A stretch of 15,314 nt of DNA from Clostridiaceae bacterium (GTDB lineage: Bacteria; Bacillota; Clostridia; Oscillospirales; Acutalibacteraceae): positions 1-15,314 of the forward strand of contig CAJGBX010000025.1 of NCBI GenBank assembly GCA_904501685.1, given 5' to 3'. The notes beneath the pieces are model-generated. The model was not told the DNA's origin and ran no database searches. It worked only from the letters and a program-made list of their open reading frames with translations. This document shows positions 1 to 7,322 of this stretch, one piece after another. The translations under genes and the position numbers were made by a program. Position 1 is the stretch's first letter, and each line of letters begins with the position of its first letter.

Positions 1-21
1 AAAACGCAGAGGCTTATATAA

Positions 22-367
22 GGGGATGTAAAGGTTTCGACAGGGATTTTGAACTTTGATAAGCATGCAGCGTTACGGGAACGCTTTGAAAACCGAATTT
101 ATAAAAATAACTGACAATAGAACAGTTGCATTTGCAGCTTAATTAGCTGCCGTCCGGCCGAGGAGTACCGCGGCTTCGGTTCGGGCGTCGATGAGCGGTG
201 AACGTGAGTTTTGGAGTTCTCCGACCAAGACCATGAATAGGAGATACCGAGTATTGTAGCCTGTTTATCGGCGACAATGTAAGGGAACTTTAAAGGATAA
301 ACTAAGCGTGTAGAAATTCTCAGGAATAAATTTTTGGACGCGGGTTCAATTCCCGCCATCTCCACCA
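22..367 (+). ncRNA. ssrA: tmRNA (transfer-messenger RNA), complete, one-piece
   Basis: Rescues stalled ribosomes by trans-translation together with SmpB. The 5' end GGGGATG (22-28) pairs with CATCTCC (357-363) to form the acceptor stem, with a G3.U70-type wobble (24 with 361) as expected for alanine charging, and CCA is encoded at 365-367. The T arm is GCGGG-TTCAATT-CCCGC at about 340-356. The open reading frame ends GTT GCA TTT GCA GCT TAA (stop at 140-142). By analogy with the Bacillus TAACT-GGC junction, the resume codon is GAC at 113-115 (TAACT-GAC), giving the tag (A)DNRTVAFAA, whose end is a degradation signal of the usual hydrophobic-Ala-Ala kind. The tag start is inference; the RNA identity is certain. 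smpB is not in view and may lie to the left. Confidence 0.97.
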
Positions 368-399
368 AAAAATCTCGTTCTTCGGAACGAGATTTTTTT
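368..399 (+). terminator. Rho-independent terminator of ssrA
   Basis: A 10-bp stem (371-380 with 385-394), closed by C-G around a TTCG tetraloop, is followed by a run of seven T (393-399). Three A residues before the stem can pair with the T tract. It begins one base after the encoded CCA, so it ends the tmRNA precursor and insulates it from the bile salt hydrolase gene. Confidence 0.95.
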
Positions 400-484
400 A
401 TCCAATCCGACAGTGTTGCACTAAGTGCGAAAATATGTTTATTTTTCTGCAAGCGGTGGCACAATACATATAGGAGTTGATTAT

Positions 485-1459
485 ATGTGTACTGCAATCA
501 CCTTAAAAACCAAAGATTTTTATTTTGGAAGAACCTTGGATATTGAGACATCATATTTTGAGCAGGTTACTGTCACACCGAGAAATTATGCTCTCGATTT
601 CAAGTGCGGTATTACCCTGAAAAGTCACCTGGCCATAATCGGTATGGCTTATGTACAGAGTGATTATCCGTTGTATTATGATGCCGTAAACGAGTCCGGT
701 TTATGTATGGCAGGTTTGAACTTCCCCAATAATGCATACTATCGTAAGCCGGTTGACGGTAAGGACAATATTGCTCACTTTGAGCTGATTTCGTGGATAT
801 TGTCTCAGTGTAAATCGGTTGCTGAGGCAAGGTTATTACTTGATAAAATCAACATTACCGATACTCAGTTCAGTGAGCAGTTGCCTTGTGCTTCGTTACA
901 TTGGATAATTGCCGATAATGAGGCATGCATTGTTGTTGAGTCTACCCGGGATGGCTTGAGTGTATATGATAATGACGTCGGAGTGATGGCCAATAACCCG
1001 AAATTCCCTATGCATATGCAAAAACTTAATGATTATATGCATTTAACACCGAATGAACCCGAAAACACATTTTCCGATAAGGTTAAGACGGAGCATTATT
1101 GCAACGGTTTAGGTGCAATAGGTCTTCCCGGTGACCTTTCTTCGCCGTCGCGTTTTGTTCGTGCGGCATTCAACCGTTGCAATTCGGTTTCGGGGGACAG
1201 TGAGGAGGAAAGCGTGGGGCAGTTTTTTCACGTTATCGGTACTGTTGAGCAGGTTAAGGGTGCGTGCCGATTGGGTGACGGACTGTATAAAATCACAATT
1301 TACACTTCCTGCTGTAACGCTACAAAGGGAATTTATTATTATACTACCTATACCAACCGCAGTATAACGGCGGTCGATATGCATAAATGCGATTTGGAAG
1401 GCAGTGTGTTGGTATGCTATTCACTTGAAAATAAGGAGAGAATAACCTATCAAAACTAA
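485..1459 (+). CDS. bsh: Choloylglycine hydrolase (conjugated bile salt hydrolase)
   Basis: A 324-residue Ntn-hydrolase of the linear amide C-N hydrolase family that cleaves the glycine or taurine amide of conjugated bile salts in the cytoplasm. The start at 485 is chosen because Cys2 must become the N-terminal nucleophile (MCTAI) and an AGGAG site lies at 472-476. Expected active-site residues by family comparison: Cys2, Arg16, Asp19, Asn79 (in GLNFP), Asn170 (in ANNP) and Arg223 (in SPSRF), matching C. perfringens Cys2, Arg18, Asp21, Asn82, Asn175 and Arg228. Length is close to the 329 residues of that enzyme, and sequence such as AGLNFP and KGIYYYTTY fits bile salt hydrolase better than penicillin V acylase. 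It stands alone between two terminators; I see no convincing promoter in 400-470. No signal peptide. Substrate preference cannot be read from the sequence. Confidence 0.92.
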   Translation: MCTAITLKTKDFYFGRTLDIETSYFEQVTVTPRNYALDFKCGITLKSHLAIIGMAYVQSDYPLYYDAVNESGLCMAGLNFPNNAYYRKPVDGKDNIAHFELISWILSQCKSVAEARLLLDKINITDTQFSEQLPCASLHWIIADNEACIVVESTRDGLSVYDNDVGVMANNPKFPMHMQKLNDYMHLTPNEPENTFSDKVKTEHYCNGLGAIGLPGDLSSPSRFVRAAFNRCNSVSGDSEEESVGQFFHVIGTVEQVKGACRLGDGLYKITIYTSCCNATKGIYYYTTYTNRSITAVDMHKCDLEGSVLVCYSLENKERITYQN

Positions 1460-1463
1460 ACTG

Positions 1464-1517
1464 GAAAGCCGAAGTGAATCCGTTAAGCTGCGGATTCACT
1501 TCGGCTTTCAAATTTTT
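1464..1517 (+). terminator. Bidirectional terminator between bsh and the converging membrane protein gene
   Basis: A perfect 19-bp stem (1464-1482 with 1491-1509) around an 8-base loop is followed on the plus strand by AAATTTTT (T run 1513-1517). On the minus strand the hairpin is followed by a T-rich stretch across about 1450-1462, so it can serve both converging genes. The stop codon of the minus-strand gene (1483-1485) lies in the loop, so one arm is also coding. Confidence 0.88.
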
Positions 1518-1890
1518 CTCTTAACAACTCGGTTAAAATTAGCATTGGTGCTGACAAAAGACACCAAAGTGCTGTATATGAAAGGCATATTTGACCTAAA
1601 AGGTTAAAGGGCATCAGGCTGTAGTCCCAAACCGCACGGTTTAAATACAGGTTGAAAACTACACCGAAAATCAACTCAATTATAGTTATACTCAGTCCGC
1701 CCAGTATACAGCGGTAAAAGAATTTGAGCTGTTTCAGGTGCTTTTGGATGAGTGACAAAAGGCAAAGCGATATTCCGCCGGCTATTCCCATTGTGATGTC
1801 GGTGTAGCCACGCCATAAAAGCTCTAAAAGACAGTAGCTGACACCGCCCAGAATAAATAAAAATCCGAAATAGTAAAAGGTTCTTTGCAT
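1483..1890 (-). CDS. Small four-helix membrane protein, putative ABC transporter permease family (CmpB-like)
   Basis: A 135-residue, very hydrophobic protein with about four membrane segments (roughly residues 5-24, 33-49, 60-80 and 99-120). The motif WDYS (88-91) followed by NLLGQICL (96-103) resembles the WDYS/N-L-G-x-I-C-L pattern of the putative ABC-transporter permease family (ABC_trans_CmpB), which is common in Clostridia. No transported substrate is known and no ATPase gene is adjacent, so transport is not shown. An upstream start at 1962 is possible, but ATG 1890 is preferred because AAAGG lies about eight bases before it and the protein then starts directly at the first helix. The last seven residues are encoded by an arm of the shared terminator. 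Divergent from recJ; its own promoter is not clear. Confidence 0.72.
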   Translation of the reverse strand: MQRTFYYFGFLFILGGVSYCLLELLWRGYTDITMGIAGGISLCLLSLIQKHLKQLKFFYRCILGGLSITIIELIFGVVFNLYLNRAVWDYSLMPFNLLGQICLSYTALWCLLSAPMLILTELLREKFESRSESAA

Positions 1891-1947
1891 AATGTAAGCC
1901 TTTCTGAGATAATGAGTATATTTTATTATTATTTTGCCCGATATTAC

Positions 1948-1976
1948 TTGAAAAATGAGCACTTTGGTGATAAAAT
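1948..1976 (+). promoter_or_regulatory. Sigma-A promoter of the recJ-rel-dtd operon
   Basis: TTGAAA (1948-1953), a 17-base spacer and TAAAAT (1971-1976) match the -35/-10 consensus at five of six positions each. Transcription would begin near 1983, about 40 bases before recJ, leaving room for the RBS-like AGAGGTGA just upstream of the start. It overlaps the leader of the divergent minus-strand gene. Confidence 0.7.
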
Positions 1977-2022
1977 GATAACTAGTTTAATTTGGGATAG
2001 TGTTGAAAAGAGGTGACAGGTA

Positions 2023-4050
2023 ATGAATTATAAAAGATGGGTTATACCTTCGGTTGATAAGCAGATGGCTGCTGAAATTGCCGACGATTGTGACCTTGAC
2101 CCGTTAGCGGTTCTTATTGCCTGCTCACGCGGAATGACCGACCCTTATGAAATAGAGCAGTTCTTTGAGAAGGAGCCTGAATTTTCCGACCCTTATGAAT
2201 ACAGTGGCATCGGTGAAGCGGTCGAGCGTATAAATATAGCACTTGAGGAGCATGAAAAAATCCTTGTTTTCGGTGACTACGATTGTGACGGTGTTACCGC
2301 AACCGCTTTACTTACAACCTATTTAAAGCGTCGTGGGGCTGATGTGTCATTTTTTGTGCCTGACCGTGAAAAGGATGGTTACGGTATCTCAGTATCGGCT
2401 ATTGAGCAGGCTGCCGAGGATGGCGTTACCCTTGTTATAACGGTTGATAACGGTATAAATGCCGTTAATGAGGTTGAGCGTGCTAATGAGCTGGGTGTTG
2501 ATATTGTCATAACTGACCACCATTTGCCGCAGGGTGAGGCTTTGAATGCTGTTGCGGTGGTTGACCCGCATCTTGACGCGGAATGTGACTGGCTTTTTAC
2601 CGAGCTAGCCGGTGTCGGTGTGGCGTTTAAGCTGGTTTGTGCTTTGGAAGGCAGACCGTGTGAGGAAATGATATATGAATATGCCGATTTGGTGGCATTG
2701 GGCACTATTGCCGATATTGTACCCTTAAAGAGCGAAAACCGTATCATTGTAAATGAGGGCTTGCGGTTGATTAACCGAAGGTCTAACATGGGTATTCGTG
2801 CTTTGCTTGAGGTCGCCTCTATTAAGTATGTCACTGCATCAAATGCGGCTTTTACGGTTTGTCCGAGAATTAATGCCGCAGGACGTATGGCCAACGCTGA
2901 TATTGCTGTAAGACTTTTGACCGTAGATAATTATGAGGATGCATTATATTATGCCGGTGTTTTAGACCGTTTAAATACTGAGCGTCAAACCGCCGAACAG
3001 GATATTTTTGAATCGGCAGTGAGGATTATTGAGCAGAATGGTTATCATAGAAATAGGGTAATTGTGGTTGACGGTTATGGCTGGCATGTAGGTGTTATCG
3101 GTATTGTTGCCTCTAAATTGGTTGAACGGTATAATAAGCCTTGTATTGTTATAAGCAGTAACGGTGACAATTCGGTAGGCTCGGGTAGAAGTGTTGACGG
3201 ATTTTCACTTTTTAATGCCTTAAAAGCGTCGGCTGATACATTGGTGAAATTCGGTGGACACGAATTGGCTGCAGGACTCACCGTTAAAGAGGATGATATT
3301 GATAATTTCAGAACAGCTATTAATACATACGCCGAAAATATAGCGGTTCCGTTTGCGAAGTTAAAGATTGACTGCCGAATTAAGCCGCGAGCCTTAACGC
3401 TTGATGCCGCAAAATCACTTAAAGCATTTGAGCCTTACGGTGCAGGCAATCCTACACCGGTTTTCGGTGTTTTTGAGTCGGTTGTTACGGGAGTTCAGCC
3501 GTTGGCAAACGGCAAGCATTTAAGGTTGAAGCTAAGGCGTGAAAATTGTGATTATTCAGCCGTTATGTTTAATGTTCCGCCTGAAAAGTTGCCGTTTAAA
3601 ATAGGGGATACTGTTGATTTAGCGGTTACCTTGGACGTTAATGTTTATAATAATACCGAATCGGTTTCGGTAATTGTTCGCAATATAAGAAAAAGCGGTA
3701 TTAATGAGGCTGAAACCGAAAAACAGCTTTCGGCAATCGAAAGGGTTTATTCAAATTCGGCAAGCAGTACCGAGGCTGAGCTGATTTTCCCGCTAAGAGA
3801 CGAAATTGCGGTAGTTTTCAGATACGTGCGAGAGAATAGCGGTGTAAGCTTAGCACGTGCTGAAAATGACCTTTTGGAAAAATTATCAATCGGTAAAATT
3901 ACAGTTGCATTGACAGCATTGGCAGAGCTGAAGCTGATTGATAACACCGACGGTGTGTTGACCGTCGTTCCGGTAGACGGCAAGGTTGATTTGGACAGTG
4001 CCGATATTTTAAGAAAAATAAAAGCGTTAAAGGCAGGTGACATTGTATGA
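2023..4050 (+). CDS. recJ: Single-stranded-DNA-specific exonuclease RecJ
   Basis: A 5'-3' single-strand exonuclease acting in recombinational and mismatch repair; a DHH/DHHA1 phosphoesterase needing Mn or Mg. Motifs visible: DYDCDG (85-90), VDNG (141-144), TDHH (164-167), PRINAAGRM (281-289), the GWHVGVIG region (353-360), GSGRS (386-390) and GGHELAAG (411-418) of the DHHA1 domain. These are followed by an OB-like nucleic-acid-binding part (about 450-555). The last ~120 residues form the extra C-terminal region seen in Firmicute RecJ; at 675 residues it is longer than E. coli RecJ and shorter than B. subtilis RecJ. Start at 2023 is preceded by an AGAGGTGA Shine-Dalgarno. First gene of the operon; its end overlaps rel by four bases (ATGA). 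Confidence 0.96.
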   Translation: MNYKRWVIPSVDKQMAAEIADDCDLDPLAVLIACSRGMTDPYEIEQFFEKEPEFSDPYEYSGIGEAVERINIALEEHEKILVFGDYDCDGVTATALLTTYLKRRGADVSFFVPDREKDGYGISVSAIEQAAEDGVTLVITVDNGINAVNEVERANELGVDIVITDHHLPQGEALNAVAVVDPHLDAECDWLFTELAGVGVAFKLVCALEGRPCEEMIYEYADLVALGTIADIVPLKSENRIIVNEGLRLINRRSNMGIRALLEVASIKYVTASNAAFTVCPRINAAGRMANADIAVRLLTVDNYEDALYYAGVLDRLNTERQTAEQDIFESAVRIIEQNGYHRNRVIVVDGYGWHVGVIGIVASKLVERYNKPCIVISSNGDNSVGSGRSVDGFSLFNALKASADTLVKFGGHELAAGLTVKEDDIDNFRTAINTYAENIAVPFAKLKIDCRIKPRALTLDAAKSLKAFEPYGAGNPTPVFGVFESVVTGVQPLANGKHLRLKLRRENCDYSAVMFNVPPEKLPFKIGDTVDLAVTLDVNVYNNTESVSVIVRNIRKSGINEAETEKQLSAIERVYSNSASSTEAELIFPLRDEIAVVFRYVRENSGVSLARAENDLLEKLSIGKITVALTALAELKLIDNTDGVLTVVPVDGKVDLDSADILRKIKALKAGDIV

Positions 4051-6233
4051 CCGATAATGAACGTTATTTACAGTCGATTTTGGATTTGATTGATAAACAG
4101 CCGGCAGCCGATAGCTATGATAAGGACTTGATTACAAAAGCCTTTTGGTGTTGTATTGAGGCACACGGTGAGCAAAGAAGAGCCTCGGGTGAGCCGTTTT
4201 TCATGCATCCGATTTCCGTTGCAAAAATAGTTATTACCTTGGGTATGGATTCGGAATCGGTTGCTGCTTCGCTCTTGCATGATGTTGTTGAGGATACCGA
4301 GTATACCTATGACGATATTAAGCGTGAATTCGGCAAGAGTGTTGCTGAGCTGGTTGACGGTGTCACTAAGCTGGAGAAAATTCCGCTTGAATCCAAGGAA
4401 AGCGTGCAGGCCGAAAACATTCGTAAGATGTTTATCGCAATGTCGCATGACCTCAGAGTTATTATCATAAAGCTTGCCGACCGTCTTCATAATATGCGTA
4501 CTATTGACGCTATGCCGGAGTATAAGCAAAGGGATAAGTCAAGAGAGACCCTTGAGGTTTTTGCACCTATAGCTCACCGCTTGGGTATCAGAGCCGTTAA
4601 GGAAGAGCTCGAGGACCTTTCTATTATGCATCTTGACCCCGTTGCATATCACGAAATCGAGAAGTCACTTACAATCAAACGCAGTCAAAGTGAACGCTTT
4701 TTGACTATGATTCAGGAGCGTATACAAGAACGCGTAAGTGAGGTCGTGCCGGCAATAAGAATTGAAGGACGTGTAAAATCAATTCACGGAATCTATCGCA
4801 AAATGTATATGCAGGGCAAGTCGATTGATGAGATTTATGATATCTACGCTGTCCGCATTATAACCGATACATTAGTTAACTGTTATAATATTTTAGGCGT
4901 TATTCACGATATGGCAAGACCTATTCCGGGACGCTTTAAGGATTATATTTCTACGCCCAAGCCGAACCTTTATCAGTCACTTCATACTACCGTTATCGGT
5001 CGTGAGGGTATACCCTATGAGGTACAGATAAGAACCGAGGAAATGCACCGTACTGCAGAGCTTGGTGTTGCGGCTCACTGGAAATATAAGGATGGAGTTA
5101 TTAAAAGCGATGTCAAGTTCGAGGAACGCTTAAAGTGGATAAGACAGATTCTCGATAATCAGCGTGAGGCGGATGATGTTGAGGAGCTGGTACAGACAAT
5201 CAAGACCGACTTGGCACCTGAGGAGATTTTTGCGGTAACACCTAAGGGAGATGTTATAAATCTTCCAATCGGCTCAACCGTAATAGACTTTGCCTTTGCA
5301 ATTCATTCGGCAGTCGGTACAAGAATGACAGGTGCTAAGGTTGACGGCAGGATTGTACCCATAACTCACGAGGTTAAAACGGGAGAACTTATTGAGATTT
5401 TGACCTCTAATCAGGTTGGTCACGGCCCAAGCCGAGATTGGCTGAATATTGCCAAAACTACCCAGGCAAGGCAGAAAATCCGTGCTTGGTTTAAAAAGGA
5501 ACGCAGACCCGAAAATATTGCCAACGGCAGAACCGAAATTGAGCGTGAATTTGCACGTAACAATATTCGCTTAAGTGAAGTTGATATGGAAAAATTCCTT
5601 AATGATTTAGCCGTAAAGCAGCGTTGCAATAGCCTTGATGACTTTTTTGCCGCAATTGGATACGGCGGTATTTTGGTTTCAAAATTAATGCCGAGGGTCA
5701 AGGATGCTTATTCCCGCTTTCAAAAAACCGATAAGCCGGTTGAACTCAGCAATAATACACAAACACGCAAAATGGCAAAATCGTCCGACGGTGTTGTGGT
5801 CGAGGGTATAGATAATTGTCTTATTAAGCTTTCACGCTGTTGTTCGCCGATTCCGGGTGATGACCTTATAGGCTTTATTACACGAGGTCACGGTGTTTCG
5901 ATTCATAAACGGGATTGCAGTAACGTGCCGACCGATATCACTGCCGCAGCAGAGCCTGAGCGTTGGATTCCTGCATATTGGGATACCAGTGATACTACAA
6001 GATTTGATTCAACAATTACAATTCTGGGATTAAACAGAGACGGTATTGTTGCCGATGTATCAATATTACTCGGTAATTTACACGTTTCGGTACACGCTAT
6101 TATGGCTAAGGAAACCAAGGACGGTAATTGCAGTATTATTATTACTATCGGTGTAGAGAGCCGTGAGCATTTGGATAACGTTATAACGCGTATAAAGAAG
6201 CTGAACGGTGTATTTAGTGTTGAAAGAAGTTAA
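4047..6233 (+). CDS. rel: Bifunctional (p)ppGpp synthetase/hydrolase (Rel, RelA/SpoT family)
   Basis: Makes and degrades the alarmones pppGpp/ppGpp of the stringent response. At 728 residues it is full length. Domain order: HD hydrolase (about 35-155) with HDVVED (78-83) and LADRLHNMRT (143-152), both intact; synthetase (about 235-345) with RFKD (296-299), YQSLHTT (309-315) and EVQIRT (325-330). RFKD fits the RxKD form of bifunctional enzymes rather than the EXDD form of synthetase-only RelA. TGS follows at about 392-455, then a conserved-cysteine segment with LSRCCSPIPGDD, and a C-terminal ACT domain (about 655-728). The ATG overlaps the recJ stop (ATGA), with a GGTGA site ahead, so translation is probably coupled. 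Hydrolase and synthetase both look active. Confidence 0.96.
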   Translation: MTDNERYLQSILDLIDKQPAADSYDKDLITKAFWCCIEAHGEQRRASGEPFFMHPISVAKIVITLGMDSESVAASLLHDVVEDTEYTYDDIKREFGKSVAELVDGVTKLEKIPLESKESVQAENIRKMFIAMSHDLRVIIIKLADRLHNMRTIDAMPEYKQRDKSRETLEVFAPIAHRLGIRAVKEELEDLSIMHLDPVAYHEIEKSLTIKRSQSERFLTMIQERIQERVSEVVPAIRIEGRVKSIHGIYRKMYMQGKSIDEIYDIYAVRIITDTLVNCYNILGVIHDMARPIPGRFKDYISTPKPNLYQSLHTTVIGREGIPYEVQIRTEEMHRTAELGVAAHWKYKDGVIKSDVKFEERLKWIRQILDNQREADDVEELVQTIKTDLAPEEIFAVTPKGDVINLPIGSTVIDFAFAIHSAVGTRMTGAKVDGRIVPITHEVKTGELIEILTSNQVGHGPSRDWLNIAKTTQARQKIRAWFKKERRPENIANGRTEIEREFARNNIRLSEVDMEKFLNDLAVKQRCNSLDDFFAAIGYGGILVSKLMPRVKDAYSRFQKTDKPVELSNNTQTRKMAKSSDGVVVEGIDNCLIKLSRCCSPIPGDDLIGFITRGHGVSIHKRDCSNVPTDITAAAEPERWIPAYWDTSDTTRFDSTITILGLNRDGIVADVSILLGNLHVSVHAIMAKETKDGNCSIIITIGVESREHLDNVITRIKKLNGVFSVERS

Positions 6234-6236
6234 AAT

Positions 6237-6695
6237 ATGAAAGCAGTAGTTCAGGTTGTGAATTTCAGCGAGGTTAAGGTCCAAGGTCAGTCGGTTGGTA
6301 AGTGCCGCGAGGGTCTTTTTGTGCTCTTGGGTGTTACCGAAGCCGATACTAAGGCCGAGGCCGAGCTGTTGGCACGCAAGGTTTGTAATTTGCGTGTCTT
6401 GTGTGACGAAAATGATAAAATGAATCTATCGGTGCTTGATACCAAGGGCAGTATGCTTATAGTTTCAAACTTTACCTTGTGTGCCGATACTTCTAAAGGT
6501 AACCGTCCGTCGTTTATTAATGCGGCACGTCCCGAAACGGCCGAGCCGTTGTATGAGTATTTTACCGAATGTGTAAAATTCTGCGGTGTGACTGAGGTCG
6601 GTAACGGTCAGTTTGGTGCCGATATGAAAATTGAAGCAGCTTTAAACGGCCCGGTTACCATTATTTTAGATACCGATACTTGGAGTAAAAAATGA
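6237..6695 (+). CDS. dtd: D-aminoacyl-tRNA deacylase (DTD)
   Basis: Removes D-amino acids mischarged on tRNA. The 152-residue length is typical and the family frame is clear: VLLGV (29-33), GNRPSF (88-93), FGADM (126-130) and the Gly-Pro motif NGPVT (137-141). Two positions deviate from the textbook signature. The usual SQFTL is SNFTL (77-81), and the usual Arg7 of the N-terminal VVQRV segment is Val (VVQVV). Also LNGPVT is one residue shorter than the common NDGPVT. The fold and catalytic Gly-Pro are retained, so I still call it DTD, but specificity may differ. It begins three bases after rel and overlaps the next gene (ATGA at 6692). Confidence 0.93.
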   Translation: MKAVVQVVNFSEVKVQGQSVGKCREGLFVLLGVTEADTKAEAELLARKVCNLRVLCDENDKMNLSVLDTKGSMLIVSNFTLCADTSKGNRPSFINAARPETAEPLYEYFTECVKFCGVTEVGNGQFGADMKIEAALNGPVTIILDTDTWSKK

Positions 6696-7318
6696 ATATA
6701 ATTACAATACCTACCGGCACTATGCAGGCTAACTGCTATATTGTCGAAACCGATAATGCGGCGGTTATAATTGACCCGGGCTTTTTAGAAAGGGATATAG
6801 TAAAATATGTTACCGAAAATCCCGATAAGGTAAAATTGATTTTACTTACTCACCGTCATTTTGACCATATCAATGCCGCAGTTAACCTGCGTGAAATGAC
6901 TAAAGCAAAAATTGTTATAAACGAGCTTGATGAGTGCGGACTATACAGTGATATGCTAAGCCTTGCTACAATGGCAGGCAATTTTTACGGTAAGGCTGAC
7001 CCTGACAGCCATGCCGATATTCTGGTTAGTGAGGGCGATACTGTCACTGCGGGTGATTTAACCTTTAAGGTAATGTATACACCGGGACATTCCGAGGGCG
7101 GTGTATGCTATATTTGCGACGGTGTGATTTTCAGCGGAGATACATTGTTTAAGAGCTCAATCGGACGCACTGATTTTCCAAGCAGCTCAAACAGTGAAAT
7201 GAAAAGATCGCTTGACCGCTTGTGTGAGCTGCCCGATGATATGTCGGTTTACCCGGGCCATGGCCCCTCGACCACAATCGGCGAGGAAAAGCGTACTAAT
7301 ATGTTCTTAAAGCGGTGA
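6692..7318 (+). CDS. Metallo-beta-lactamase-fold hydrolase (glyoxalase II-like)
   Basis: A 208-residue cytoplasmic metallohydrolase with the complete metal-binding set of the MBL fold: THRHFDH (53-59, HxHxDH), GHSEGG (132-137), SGDTLF (148-153) and PGHGPST (188-194). Short members of this kind (YcbL/GloB-like) are often annotated as hydroxyacylglutathione hydrolase, but they lack the C-terminal substrate domain of true glyoxalase II, as here. The physiological substrate is unknown. The start codon overlaps the dtd stop, and hemZ follows four bases after its stop, placing it firmly inside the recJ operon. Confidence 0.88.
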   Translation: MNIITIPTGTMQANCYIVETDNAAVIIDPGFLERDIVKYVTENPDKVKLILLTHRHFDHINAAVNLREMTKAKIVINELDECGLYSDMLSLATMAGNFYGKADPDSHADILVSEGDTVTAGDLTFKVMYTPGHSEGGVCYICDGVIFSGDTLFKSSIGRTDFPSSSNSEMKRSLDRLCELPDDMSVYPGHGPSTTIGEEKRTNMFLKR

Positions 7319-7322
7319 TGAT

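Noticed and set aside
400..470. Promoter for the bile salt hydrolase (TTGCAC at 416).
   Set aside because: No -10 box at a suitable distance; the region is AT-rich without a clear element.
425..484. Upstream GTG start that extends the bile salt hydrolase by 20 residues.
   Set aside because: Ntn-hydrolase maturation needs Cys directly after the initiator Met; ATG 485 gives MC and has AGGAG at the right distance.
99..497. Minus-strand open frame containing MAGIEPAS.
   Set aside because: It is antisense to the tmRNA gene. This peptide motif is a well-known artefact from translating the reverse strand of tRNA/tmRNA 3' ends; no RBS or coding bias.
1891..1962. N-terminal extension of the minus-strand membrane protein (24 residues).
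   Set aside because: A better RBS precedes ATG 1890, and the extension overlaps the promoter region of the divergent recJ operon.
2379..2894. Long minus-strand frame (171 codons) inside recJ.
   Set aside because: Antisense shadow: composition is low-complexity Ser/Thr/Ala, and the recJ motifs on the plus strand are fully conserved here.
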